From CAWDBV01 sp963800705 (GTDB taxonomy: Bacteria; Actinomycetota; Thermoleophilia; Solirubrobacterales; 70-9), in the NCBI GenBank assembly GCA_963800705.1, contig CAWDBV010000001.1, forward strand, positions 175,081 through 239,080: a DNA stretch of 64,000 nucleotides, read 5' to 3'. Positions within the stretch are counted from its first letter, which is position 1; the number at the start of each line of letters is the position of its first letter. Both the position numbers and the translations under genes were made by a program. The notes below the pieces were generated by a model that worked only from the letters and a program-made list of their open reading frames with translations, searched no databases and was not told the origin of the DNA. Positions 32,999 through 42,191 of this stretch are shown here, piece after piece.

Positions 32999-35194
32999 GT
33001 GATTCTGGGTAGGAGAGGAACGCGCTTCGAGCGCACCAGGTTTGGTCGGCGCTCGATCGGGCTGGCGGTCGCCGCGAGCCTGTTGATCGCCGCACCGGCC
33101 GCTGCACACATCGAGCGCGCCTCCTACTGGCCCGACCCGGCGGCCGAGACCGTCGGCGGCGTGCCGACCGGCGGCGCGGTGCCCGACTACCGCAGCCTGT
33201 TCACGGCGCTCAACGCGGCGCCGGCGGGCGATACCAGGATCGTCTGCCAGGGCACGGTCCCGCAGCCGCCGCTGGTCAAGGACGAGGTGCCGAAGGGCGG
33301 CCTCGGCTCGAAGGACGCGCTCACCGCGCGCCTCGCCAATCTGACCGCGCAGCTCAACCGCGTCAAGGGCAAAGGCAAGGGCAAGGGCAAGAAGCGCCGC
33401 AAGAAGCGCAAGGCGCTGAGGCGCCAGATCGCCGTCGTCAACGCCCAGATCGCCTCGCTCGACGCCCAGAACAGCGGCAATAACGCCCAGAACGCCGTCA
33501 TCGGGCAGTACAACGCCGCGATCGCCGGCGAGAACGCCGCCAGCCAGGCCGACTACCGCGGCAAGCTGCTCGCCAACCCCTCGATCCAGAAGCTCCAGTC
33601 CTCGCTCGCCGACGCGCAGGCCAACGGCTGGGAGCTGCGCCCGAGCGAGCCGCGGATCCCGGTCAGCGCGGCCGAGGCCGCGGCGCTGCTCGACTACAAC
33701 CTCGAGCTGCTCAAGGGCTGCGGGTACAACTCGATCCAGGCCGCGGTCACCGACTCCGGCAACAACGACCGCGTCGTCGTCATGCCCGGGATCTACACCG
33801 AGCCCGACTCGCGCGCCGCGCCGACCAACGACCCGAAGTGCGACGGGCTCGAGGAGGTCAATGACCGCGGCAACACCGGCGCCAACTCCTATCGCTACAT
33901 CGCCGAGTGCCCCAACGACCAGAACCTGATCTCGGTCCTCGGACGCGAGCCCGGCCCCGACCTGCCGCCGCAGCCGCCGCTCGGCGACCGCCACGGCATC
34001 CCCGACGAGGGGGCCTGCATCCGCTGCAACCTCCAGCTCGAGGGCTCCGGAATCAGCCCCGACGACGTGATCGTCGACGCCGGCAGGGTCGAGTCGGGCA
34101 ACGGCGGTCCCGCCGATCCGGCCAAGGACGTCGGCATCCGCGCCGACCGCGCCGACGGCTTCGTGCTCGCCAACATGACCGTCCGCCACGTGCCGAGCAC
34201 GGCATCTACTCCGCACGAGGTCGACGGCTACCGGCTCGAGCGCTTCAAGACCTTCCAGGCCGAGGAGTACGGCGTCCTCGCCTTCACCTCCGACCATGGC
34301 CTGATGAGCGACTGCGACTCGAAGAGCAGCGGCGACTCGAGCCTCTATCCGGGATCGGCCCCCGACAGCGGCGAGCAGACGCAGGAGGCGGGCGGGCCGC
34401 GCTACAACACCGAGATCCGCCGCTGCGACATGCACCACAGCGCCGCGGGCTACTCCGGCACCGCCGCGAACGCGGTCTGGGTGCACCACAACGACTTCTA
34501 CGACAACGCGCTCGGCTTCACGACCGACGTCTTCACCGCCGCCGGCCACCCCGGATTCCCGCAGGACTCCGACCTGATCGAGGACAACGAGTTCTACTAC
34601 AACAACTTCAACCCCTACGTCGATCAGCCCGGTGACGACGACATCGACCCGACGATCCCGGTCCCGGTCGGCACCGGCCTCTGGATCGCCGGCGGCAACA
34701 ACAACACCTTCCGCAACAACCGGGTCTGGGACAACTGGCGCCGCGGCACGATGCTGTTCGCTGTCCCCGACGTGCTCGTCTGCGGTCCGACCAACGGCAC
34801 CGCCGGGGAGCAGGTCTTCGGATGCGATCCGCTCGAGATCAATACATCACACCGCAACAAGTTCCACGACAACATCATGGGCCAGAACCGCGAGGGGCAG
34901 CCCGATCCGAACGGCACCGACTTCTGGTGGGACTCGTTCCCGGGCAACCTCAACAACTGCTGGTACGACAACGTCGGCAAGGACGGCACCCGCGCCTCGC
35001 TCACCAGCGAGCCGCCGCAGAACCCGGTCGCCGGGCTCTCGGTGCCGCTCTTCCTTCCCGAGGACTGCGCCACCTCGATCGGCGCGGTCGGCGCCTTCCA
35101 GGAGGTCGAGCTGCTCGCTTGCTTCGCCAACTTCGACCTGGGCGCGCCGACTCCGTGCAACTGGTTCGAAACGCCAACGGAGCCGGCGCCCTAG
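32999..35194 (+). CDS. Large secreted beta-helix protein with internal Lys-rich coil
   Basis: A 731-residue exported protein, GTG start, signal peptide ending near APAAAHI. An unusual basic coiled segment at about residues 112-180 (LNRVKGKGKGKGKKRRKKRK, then helical NAQIASLDAQNSGNNAQNA) interrupts the N-terminal region. A right-handed beta-helix follows with NN-type turns (IRRCDMHHSAAGYSGTAANA, VHHNDFYDNALGF, IEDNEFYYNNFNPY, NNNTFRNNRVWDNWRRGT). Several Cys are present. It may bind or cleave polysaccharide; no catalytic site could be assigned. Its 3' end overlaps the lipoprotein gene. Confidence 0.82.
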   Translation: MILGRRGTRFERTRFGRRSIGLAVAASLLIAAPAAAHIERASYWPDPAAETVGGVPTGGAVPDYRSLFTALNAAPAGDTRIVCQGTVPQPPLVKDEVPKGGLGSKDALTARLANLTAQLNRVKGKGKGKGKKRRKKRKALRRQIAVVNAQIASLDAQNSGNNAQNAVIGQYNAAIAGENAASQADYRGKLLANPSIQKLQSSLADAQANGWELRPSEPRIPVSAAEAAALLDYNLELLKGCGYNSIQAAVTDSGNNDRVVVMPGIYTEPDSRAAPTNDPKCDGLEEVNDRGNTGANSYRYIAECPNDQNLISVLGREPGPDLPPQPPLGDRHGIPDEGACIRCNLQLEGSGISPDDVIVDAGRVESGNGGPADPAKDVGIRADRADGFVLANMTVRHVPSTASTPHEVDGYRLERFKTFQAEEYGVLAFTSDHGLMSDCDSKSSGDSSLYPGSAPDSGEQTQEAGGPRYNTEIRRCDMHHSAAGYSGTAANAVWVHHNDFYDNALGFTTDVFTAAGHPGFPQDSDLIEDNEFYYNNFNPYVDQPGDDDIDPTIPVPVGTGLWIAGGNNNTFRNNRVWDNWRRGTMLFAVPDVLVCGPTNGTAGEQVFGCDPLEINTSHRNKFHDNIMGQNREGQPDPNGTDFWWDSFPGNLNNCWYDNVGKDGTRASLTSEPPQNPVAGLSVPLFLPEDCATSIGAVGAFQEVELLACFANFDLGAPTPCNWFETPTEPAP

Positions 35195-35619
35195 TCCTCG
35201 TCCTCGTCCTCGCGCTCGGCGGATGCGGGGACGGCTCGGAAGGGGAGCGCGAGGTCGACGGCGGCCCGGCGCTGGCCGCGCCGATCAACCTCGCCGATTG
35301 CACCGACTGGAATGACGCCTCGGTCGAGGAGCGGTTCGGCACGATCGCGCAGATCCGCAACTTCACCGGCGGCCAGGTCGCCGGCCAGGGCGGGGTGGAG
35401 GGAACGACGCTCGACGACGAGAAGGCCTACGACCTGTTCGAGGCCTACTGCGAGAACGAGTTCGCGCGCGGGTTCCGGCTCTACAAGCTCTATGGGCGCG
35501 CGGCGGCCTTCTCGGGCGCGGCCGAAGCGGCCGAGCAGGCGGGCGCCGATCAGCCGCCGATCACGACCAGCAAGGCCGCTCCGACCAAGCCCGAAAAAGC
35601 GCCCGTGCCAGCCCCCTAG
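35155..35619 (+). CDS. Small lipoprotein
   Basis: A 154-residue protein from a GTG at 35155 that overlaps the preceding gene by 40 bases. It has a signal peptide with lipobox LGGC (ALVLVLVLALGGCGDGS), so it is probably lipid-anchored at the membrane. The mature part (INLADCTDWNDASVEERFGTIAQIRNFTGGQVAG...LFEAYCENEFARGFRLYKLYGRAAAF) has two Cys. The tail is Pro/Lys rich. I recognise no named family. It lies just before the mce genes, but 215 bases separate it from them. Confidence 0.75.
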   Translation: MQLVRNANGAGALVLVLVLALGGCGDGSEGEREVDGGPALAAPINLADCTDWNDASVEERFGTIAQIRNFTGGQVAGQGGVEGTTLDDEKAYDLFEAYCENEFARGFRLYKLYGRAAAFSGAAEAAEQAGADQPPITTSKAAPTKPEKAPVPAP

Positions 35620-35700
35620 CCGACGCCTGCGCGCAACCCTTAACGCGAACTCAACGCAGGCACGGCCCGGGCGTCGAATTCTGTGCCTGAGAGCGCCGTT

Positions 35701-35781
35701 TCCACGCACGGTTCGACTTTGACACCCGTCGCGCCTGAATGGAAGAATCCACGCACGCCGCAGCATCCATAGGATTGCGGC
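35701..35781 (+). promoter_or_regulatory. Candidate promoter and leader hairpin of the mce cluster
   Basis: TTGACA (35719-35724) with AAGAAT 18 bases downstream (35743-35748) could form a promoter. The decamer TCCACGCACG occurs at 35701-35710 and again at 35748-35757, flanking it. A hairpin (GCCGCA..ATCC / GGAT.TGCGGC) lies at 35757-35781. The rest of the 215-base gap shows nothing else I recognise. Confidence 0.4.
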
Positions 35782-35834
35782 CGGTTCCGAGGGCCCAAAG
35801 GAGAGACATCCCCGGGGTAGGAGACACCTAGAGC

Positions 35835-37226
35835 TTGTCCACTTCATCCGCAGTAGGTCGCATCGCAGCGGTCCTGGCGCTGATCGGCGCCCTGGTCGTC
35901 GTCTTCCTGCTCCTGACCGGGGGTGGCGATGAGTACAAGGTCTCGGCGCGGTTCGAGAACGCCGGCCAGCTCGTTAAGGGCAACAGCGTCTCGGTCGCCG
36001 GCGTGTCGGCCGGAAAGATCGGCGACATCAAGCTCACAGACGACGGCCAGGCCGAGATCGAGTTCACGGTCGAGGAGCCCTACAAGCCGCTCAAGGAAGG
36101 AACCGTGGCGACGGTCCGCTCGCAGTCGCTGTCGGGGATCGCCAACCGCTACATCGAGCTGCAGATGCCGCCTGGCGATTCCGACTCGACGCCGAACATC
36201 GAGTCGGGCGGCGTCATCGACCAGCAGAACACGGTCTCCGAAGTTGACCTCGACGAGCTCTTCGACACCCTCGACGAGCCGACCGTCGCCGGGCTGAAGC
36301 GTGTGGTCAAGGGGTTCGCGCGCTCCTACGACGGCGTCGGCCCGCAGGCCAACGAGGGCTTCAAGTACTTCAACCCGTTCCTGTCCACATCGCGGCGGGT
36401 GTTCGGGGAGTTGAACCGCGACGAGGCCGCGCTAGAGAGCCTGCTCGTCAACGGGGCGTCGCTGACCTCGGCGCTCGCCGAGCGCTCCTCCGACATCGAC
36501 ACTCTCGTTGACGGGGGCGAGAAGACCCTGACCGCGATCGGCAGCGAGAACCAGAACCTCGCCGACTCGATCGAGCGCCTGCCGGGCTTCATGCGCCAGT
36601 TCAACACCACGGCCTTCAACCTGCGCACGGCCCTCGACGACGTCGATCCGCTCGTCAACGCCTCGAAGCCGGTCGCCAAGAAGCTGCTCCCGTTCACAAA
36701 GAACCTGCGCGGCTTCGCCAAGGACGCCGTCCCAACCGTGATCGACCTCAACAACGTCGTCACGAAGCCGGGCCCCGACAACGACCTCACCGACCTGCTC
36801 AACCTCCAGGTGCCGCTCGGCCAGATCGGCGTCGGCCCGGTGAACCGCAACGGCGCCACCCGCCAGGGTGCGCTGCCGGCCTCGAGGGCGGCGCTCCGCG
36901 ACGGCCTGCCGGCGCTCTCCTTCCTGCGGCCCTACGTGACCGTCGAGGGCGTCAGCGGCTGGTTCGACGACTTCGGGCACTCCGGTGTCTATGACGCCAA
37001 CGGCGGCATGGGGCGGATCGGCACCACGTTCAACGCCTTCTCGCCGAGCCTCAACGGCCTGCCGACCCCGGCCGACGTGCTCAGCCCGCTCCAGATCCTC
37101 GGGCTGCTCGACTACAACAACCTCCGCAAGTGCCCGGGCTCCAACGAGCGCGGGCAGAGCGCGGCCCAGCTGACCTACAACGGCTCGATCGACTGCGACC
37201 CGAGCCAGGTGCCGACCGGGCCATGA
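35835..37226 (+). CDS. Mce/MlaD-family lipid-transport protein 1
   Basis: A 463-residue substrate-binding subunit of an Mce-type lipid importer, TTG start. One N-terminal membrane anchor (residues 9-29) is followed by the MCE domain (YKVSARFENAGQLVKGNSVSVAGVSAGKIGDIKLTDDGQAEIEFTV, then VRSQSLSGIANRYIELQ). A long helical region and a Pro/Gly-rich C-terminus follow. The stop overlaps the next start (ATGA). First of seven consecutive mce genes. Confidence 0.9.
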   Translation: MSTSSAVGRIAAVLALIGALVVVFLLLTGGGDEYKVSARFENAGQLVKGNSVSVAGVSAGKIGDIKLTDDGQAEIEFTVEEPYKPLKEGTVATVRSQSLSGIANRYIELQMPPGDSDSTPNIESGGVIDQQNTVSEVDLDELFDTLDEPTVAGLKRVVKGFARSYDGVGPQANEGFKYFNPFLSTSRRVFGELNRDEAALESLLVNGASLTSALAERSSDIDTLVDGGEKTLTAIGSENQNLADSIERLPGFMRQFNTTAFNLRTALDDVDPLVNASKPVAKKLLPFTKNLRGFAKDAVPTVIDLNNVVTKPGPDNDLTDLLNLQVPLGQIGVGPVNRNGATRQGALPASRAALRDGLPALSFLRPYVTVEGVSGWFDDFGHSGVYDANGGMGRIGTTFNAFSPSLNGLPTPADVLSPLQILGLLDYNNLRKCPGSNERGQSAAQLTYNGSIDCDPSQVPTGP

Positions 37227-39010
37227 GGCGGATCGCAGCCACACTCGCGCTGCTCGCGGCCCTCGGCGTCGCGCTAGTCGCCACGGCGGGCGCGGCCGAC
37301 ACGAGCACCTACGAGATCGAGTTCGACAACGCTTTCGGCCTCGTCAACGGATCCGAGGTCCGGGTAGCCGGCGTCAAGGCGGGGACCGTCTCCGAGCTCG
37401 ACATAAACGACGCGAAGCGAGCGCTGATCACGGTCGAGGTCGACAACCAGTTCGGCGAGTTCAAGTCGGACGCGAACTGCTCCTCCGAGCCGCAGTCGCT
37501 GATCGCCGAGTACTTCGTCGACTGCCAGCCGGGCGTCAGCCCGGATCCGCTGCAAGGCCCGGTCCCGGTCGAGCAGACGACGATCACGGTTCCCAACGAC
37601 CTCGTCCAGAACACGCTCCGCGAGCCCTTCAACCGCCAGCTCCAGCTGCTCATCAACGAGTTCGGCACCGCCCTCGCCGGCAACGCCGAGAACCTCAACG
37701 CGGCGATCCGGCGTGGCGCTCCGGCGCTCCGCGACCTGAAGCAGGTCACCGGCATTCTCGCCGACCAGAACACCGTGATCCGCGACCTGAACGCGAACTC
37801 CGACCTGATCGTCCAGAAGCTGACCGACAACCAGGAGGACGTGGTCAGGTTCGTGAAGGAAGCCGGCGACACCGCAGAGGCCTCGGCCGAGCGCCGCGAG
37901 GACCTGCAGCTCGATTTCCAGCGCCTGCCGGAGTTCCTCGCCGAGCTGAAGCCCACCATGTACCGGCTCGGCCAGGTCGCGACCCAGGGCGAGCCGCTGC
38001 TCAAGGACCTGCGCCGCTCCGCGAAGGGCCTCAACACGCTCGCCGACCGGGTGCCGCCGTTCAACGACGCGACCAGCGTCGGGCTGACCACGCTCGGCAA
38101 CGCCGCCCAGGTCGGCACCCGGGCGCTCACCAACGGCGACGACGAGTTCAGGCAACTGAGCGCATCGGTCCGGAACGCGCCCTCGGCGGTCGACCAGATC
38201 GCGCAGTTCCTCGAGTCGCTCGGCAACCCGTTCAATGCCGTCGAGGAGGACGCGCGCGCGCGCACCGACCTGCGCGACCAGCCCGGCGAGGCCGACCGCC
38301 GCGTCGGGCTGCTCAACTCGAAGACCGGCGGCGGGGTCACCGAGCCCGGCTACTCCGGCCTCGAGGGCCTGCTCAACTACGTCTACTACCAGGCCGGCGC
38401 CCTCAACCAGTTCGACCAGATCGGCCACCTGCTCCACTTCATCCTCTTCGAGCCGGTCGTCGCCAGCCCGTGCGGTCACTTCAGCGCTCACACGACCTAC
38501 CCGAACGGAAGCACCAACCCGCAGAGCGCCGACCGCTGCGTCTCGATCCTCGGCGACAACCAGCCGGGCATCGGCGGCGACCCGACCAAGCCGACGCCGG
38601 GCCTGACCCGCTACGACGACTCGGTCTGCCCGCAGGGCTCGGCCGACCTCGACATCTGCGACCCGGCGATCTCGACCCACGGTGCCAGCACCCGCTCGAG
38701 CGCCGGCGAGTTCAGCGCCGGGGCGCCGACCGGCGAGGTGCCCGGCGCGCCAGACGAGCTGCTGACGCCCGAGGTGCTCGACGACATCGCCGAGGGCAAG
38801 CCGGTGCCGAAGCCGCTCCAGGACGCACTCGGGCTGCCGAACGGCGATCCGCTCCTCCCGGGTGACGGCAGCAACAACCCGCTCAACGACACCCTGAACC
38901 AGGTGCTCGGCGGCCTTGGGCTCGGCAACGGCGCCACGGGCCAGAGCCCGCCGCCCCAGCCCGGTGACGCCGGCGCCACCAACCTCCTCGACTTCCTGTT
39001 CGGAACATGA
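37223..39010 (+). CDS. Mce/MlaD-family lipid-transport protein 2
   Basis: A 595-residue protein from the ATG at 37223; the frame is open earlier but out of family. The N-terminus is a hydrophobic signal (LALLAALGVALVATAGA), possibly cleaved. The MCE domain reads EIEFDNAFGLVNGSEVRVAGVKAGTVSELDINDAKRALITVEV and carries an insertion with two Cys (ANCSSEPQSLIAEYFVDCQPG), like MceB/C-type members. The C-terminus is long and Gly/Pro rich. It overlaps both neighbours by 4 bases. Confidence 0.9.
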   Translation: MRRIAATLALLAALGVALVATAGAADTSTYEIEFDNAFGLVNGSEVRVAGVKAGTVSELDINDAKRALITVEVDNQFGEFKSDANCSSEPQSLIAEYFVDCQPGVSPDPLQGPVPVEQTTITVPNDLVQNTLREPFNRQLQLLINEFGTALAGNAENLNAAIRRGAPALRDLKQVTGILADQNTVIRDLNANSDLIVQKLTDNQEDVVRFVKEAGDTAEASAERREDLQLDFQRLPEFLAELKPTMYRLGQVATQGEPLLKDLRRSAKGLNTLADRVPPFNDATSVGLTTLGNAAQVGTRALTNGDDEFRQLSASVRNAPSAVDQIAQFLESLGNPFNAVEEDARARTDLRDQPGEADRRVGLLNSKTGGGVTEPGYSGLEGLLNYVYYQAGALNQFDQIGHLLHFILFEPVVASPCGHFSAHTTYPNGSTNPQSADRCVSILGDNQPGIGGDPTKPTPGLTRYDDSVCPQGSADLDICDPAISTHGASTRSSAGEFSAGAPTGEVPGAPDELLTPEVLDDIAEGKPVPKPLQDALGLPNGDPLLPGDGSNNPLNDTLNQVLGGLGLGNGATGQSPPPQPGDAGATNLLDFLFGT

Positions 39011-40554
39011 CCGGCCGATCCCGCGTACAGTCACTCGCCGCCTCGCCGACCATGGTCGGCGCGATCACGACCCTGATCGTGATCGTCGCGGTCTTCCTCG
39101 CCTACAACGCCAACAACGGGCTCCCGTTCGTGCCCGTCTACCGGATCTCGGCCGAGCTCCCGAACGCGCAGCGCCTCGGGCCCAACAACGAGGTCCGGAT
39201 CGGCGGTAACCGGGTCGGCGTCGTCGAGTCGATCGAGACGACCGAGAACCCCGAGAACGGCGAGCAGGCCGCGAAGCTGAATCTGAAGCTCGACAAGAGC
39301 GCAGAGCCGATTCCCGCCGACACCACCGTCCGGGTGCGCTACCGCTCCTCGTTCGGGCTCAAGTACCTCGAGCTCGAGCGCGGCACCGGCGACGGCCTGC
39401 CCGAGGGCGGCACGCTGCCCGTCGCCCAGGCCCAGGAGCAGACCGAGTTCGACGACATCGGCAACACCTTCGACCTCCAGACCCGCGAGGCGGCGCGCAC
39501 CAACTTGCAGGAGTTCGGAAGCGCCTTCGCCGGCCGCGGCGCCTCGCTGAACGAGGCGATCGAGAGCCTCAGCCCGCTGTTCCTCAACCTGGGCCCGGTC
39601 GCACAGAACCTCTCCTCGCCGCAGACCCAGCTCGCCCGCTTCATCAGTGAGCTCGCCGACGCGGCCCGGATCGTCGCCCCGGTTGCCGAGGCCAACGCCG
39701 AGCAGTTCACGAACATGGCGGTCACCTTCGCGGCCCTCTCCTCCGACCCGGAGGCGCTCAAGGAAGCGATCTCGACCGCGGCGCCGACGCTCGAGGTCGG
39801 GATCCGCTCGCTGCCCAAGCAGCGCCCCTTCCTGCGCGACTTCGCCGAGGTCGAGCGGCTGCTGCGCCCGGGCGTAAAGGACCTGCGCAAGACGCTCCCG
39901 GAGCTGAACGACACGCTCGCGATCGGCACTCCGGTCCTGCAGCGCACGCCGCCGGTCAACCTCGAGACGCAGGCGGTCTTCGGCGAGCTCGACAACCTCG
40001 TCACCCAGCCCTCGACGATGGTCAGCCTCGTGCGGCTCGGCGACACCTTCAATTCGGCCGACCAAGCCGCGACGAAGATCGTCCCGGTCGAGACCCACTG
40101 CAACTACTGGGAGTACTGGTTCACCTTCCTGACCGAGCACATCACCGAGCGCGATCAGGTCGGCTGGTCACAGCGGGTTGCGCTGATCGGAACCGCGGGC
40201 CTCACCTCGCCACCGACCGAGACGCCGACCAACCCGCTCGACAACTACGCCGGCGGATCGGCCAACGGGCGCCTCTCGCAGCTCTCGACCGCGCCGGGCG
40301 AGTTCGAGCCGCGCGAGCAGCCGATCCTGCACGGCAACCCCTACGTCAACTACGGCACGAAGTCGAACCCGAACTGCCAGAACGGCCAGACCGGCTACCC
40401 GGTCGGTGAGGCGCTCTCGCCTGGGCAGAACGTCTCCAACCCGGCCTACGGAGTCTCCGACCTCCCGTCGAGTGGGGTCAACGGCGGACAGCCGCTCGGC
40501 AAGACCGACCTCTTCTACCTCAAAGACGGAACGAGGGTATTCACGGGCAAATGA
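39007..40554 (+). CDS. Mce/MlaD-family lipid-transport protein 3
   Basis: A 515-residue protein with a membrane anchor at about residues 17-36 and an MCE domain (YRISAELPNAQRLGPNNEVRIGGNRVGVVESIETT ... KYLELERG). The helical middle (SLNEAIESLSPLFLNLGPVAQNLSSPQ) and a C-terminal block with HCNYWEYWFTFLTEHITERD resemble other members of this cluster. It is joined by 4-base overlaps to both neighbours. Confidence 0.9.
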   Translation: MTGRSRVQSLAASPTMVGAITTLIVIVAVFLAYNANNGLPFVPVYRISAELPNAQRLGPNNEVRIGGNRVGVVESIETTENPENGEQAAKLNLKLDKSAEPIPADTTVRVRYRSSFGLKYLELERGTGDGLPEGGTLPVAQAQEQTEFDDIGNTFDLQTREAARTNLQEFGSAFAGRGASLNEAIESLSPLFLNLGPVAQNLSSPQTQLARFISELADAARIVAPVAEANAEQFTNMAVTFAALSSDPEALKEAISTAAPTLEVGIRSLPKQRPFLRDFAEVERLLRPGVKDLRKTLPELNDTLAIGTPVLQRTPPVNLETQAVFGELDNLVTQPSTMVSLVRLGDTFNSADQAATKIVPVETHCNYWEYWFTFLTEHITERDQVGWSQRVALIGTAGLTSPPTETPTNPLDNYAGGSANGRLSQLSTAPGEFEPREQPILHGNPYVNYGTKSNPNCQNGQTGYPVGEALSPGQNVSNPAYGVSDLPSSGVNGGQPLGKTDLFYLKDGTRVFTGK

Positions 40555-42191
40555 GTAGACGAGGCGAAAAGAAGGGGCTCCCCGCCTGGGGCATCGGCCT
40601 GATCGCCGTCGCGCTGACGATCATCGGGTTTTACCTCGGGTTCGCGAAGCGGCTCCCGTTCACCGACCGCGGCTACGAGGTCAATGCGGTGTTCTCGAAC
40701 GCCCAGAACATCCGCGTCAAGAGCCCGGTCCGGATCGCCGGCGTCAACGTCGGAGAGGTGATCGGTGTCAAGCACCTCGAGAGCGACGGCAAGGGCGAGC
40801 AGGCCGCGGTGATCGAGATGGCGCTCAAGGACGACGCCCTGCCGGTGCGCGAGGACGCCACCATGCAGCTGCGGCCGCGCCTCTTCCTCGAGGGCAACCT
40901 GTTCGTCGACCTCCATCCGGGCAGCCCCGAGTCGCCGGAGCTCGACGAAGGCTCGACGATCCCGATCGCGCAGACCTCGATCTCGGTCCAGGTCGATCAG
41001 GTCCTCACCTCGCTGCAGGCGCCGGTCCGCGCCAGCCTCCAGACCTTCCTGATCGAGTTCGGCGACGCGCTCGACAAGTACGGCGGCGCCGAAGGCCTGC
41101 GCGACACATTCGCGAGCTCGCCCGACGCCTTCCGCTACACGGCCGAGGTAAACGAGGCGTTCCTCGGCACCCAGCCCGGCGACCTCACTGGCCTGATCGT
41201 CAACTTCGACAGCTTCATCCAGGCGCTGAACCAGGATCCCGAGCAGCTCCAGGACCTGGTCACGAACCTCTCGGTGGTACTGAACGCCTTCGGCCGCGAG
41301 AGCGACTCGCTGCAGGCCGCGATCTTCGAGCTGCCGCGTCTGCTCGGCGCCGGCGAGCCGGCGCTGGTCAAGGTCAACCGGGCGCTGCCGGCGCTGCGCG
41401 CCTTCTCGCGCGAGATCCTGCCCGGGGTCAAGAGCGCGAGCCCGACCCTCGACGCGGCGAACCCGTTCATCGCCCAGCTCCGCGCCCTCGTCGGCCCCGA
41501 CGAGCTCCGCGGCCTGGTCGCCGACCTCACCACGACGACGCCGAGCCTGGCCAAGCTGTCAAGACTGACCGTGCCGTTCTTCGAGCAGGCGCGGGCGCTC
41601 TCGAGCTGCTTCAACAACGTCGTCATCCCCTGGAGCGAGACCGACATCCCCTCCAACGACGGCGAGAACTCCGAGATCGTCTACAAGGAGACCGGCTACG
41701 GGCTCGCGGGCATCGGCGGCGAGAGCCGCTCCGGAGACGCGAACGGCCAGTACATCCGCGTCGGCGCCGGCAGCGGCACCAACATCCTCGTCACGCCGCC
41801 CGCCCCGGGCGCCGGGCCCGGGAACCTGGTCGGCAACACCCCGTTCGAACTGCTCGGCGCCGAGCCGCCGCTGAGCGCATCGGCGAAGACGCCGTTCCAC
41901 CCCGACACCCCGTGCGAGAACCAGCAGCCGCCCGACCTGCGCAGCGGCGGGCCGGTCGCCGTGCCGGGCCAGCAGGCCGGTGACCCGAGCGAGAAGGTGG
42001 GAGTCCCCGAGGCCGCGGAGCCGTTCCTCGAGGAAGAGGTCGCGGCGCGCGAGAAGATCCTCGCCGGCCAGGCCGCCGGGACCAAGGCCGGTCGCGAGCA
42101 GGCCAGGGAAGGCGTCGCCGAGCTTCAGTCCTGGTACAAGGAGCGCCTCCCCGAATACCGCGAGACGCTGAACGGGGGTGGGGACGAGTGA
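40551..42191 (+). CDS. Mce/MlaD-family lipid-transport protein 4
   Basis: A 546-residue protein. Membrane anchor at residues 11-29 (LPAWGIGLIAVALTIIGFYLG), MCE domain (YEVNAVFSNAQNIRVKSPVRIAGVNVGEVIGVKHLESDG ... LRPRLFLEGNLFVDLHPGSP). The C-terminal helix (EEEVAAREKILAGQAAGTKAGREQAREGVAELQ) may form a coiled coil. Start and stop overlap the neighbouring genes by 4 bases. Confidence 0.9.
   Translation: MSRRGEKKGLPAWGIGLIAVALTIIGFYLGFAKRLPFTDRGYEVNAVFSNAQNIRVKSPVRIAGVNVGEVIGVKHLESDGKGEQAAVIEMALKDDALPVREDATMQLRPRLFLEGNLFVDLHPGSPESPELDEGSTIPIAQTSISVQVDQVLTSLQAPVRASLQTFLIEFGDALDKYGGAEGLRDTFASSPDAFRYTAEVNEAFLGTQPGDLTGLIVNFDSFIQALNQDPEQLQDLVTNLSVVLNAFGRESDSLQAAIFELPRLLGAGEPALVKVNRALPALRAFSREILPGVKSASPTLDAANPFIAQLRALVGPDELRGLVADLTTTTPSLAKLSRLTVPFFEQARALSSCFNNVVIPWSETDIPSNDGENSEIVYKETGYGLAGIGGESRSGDANGQYIRVGAGSGTNILVTPPAPGAGPGNLVGNTPFELLGAEPPLSASAKTPFHPDTPCENQQPPDLRSGGPVAVPGQQAGDPSEKVGVPEAAEPFLEEEVAAREKILAGQAAGTKAGREQAREGVAELQSWYKERLPEYRETLNGGGDE

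Noticed and set aside
32141..34549. An 802-codon minus-strand frame opposite the TetR and beta-helix genes
   Set aside because: Shadow frame with no domain; the plus-strand genes have signal peptide, HTH and beta-helix features.
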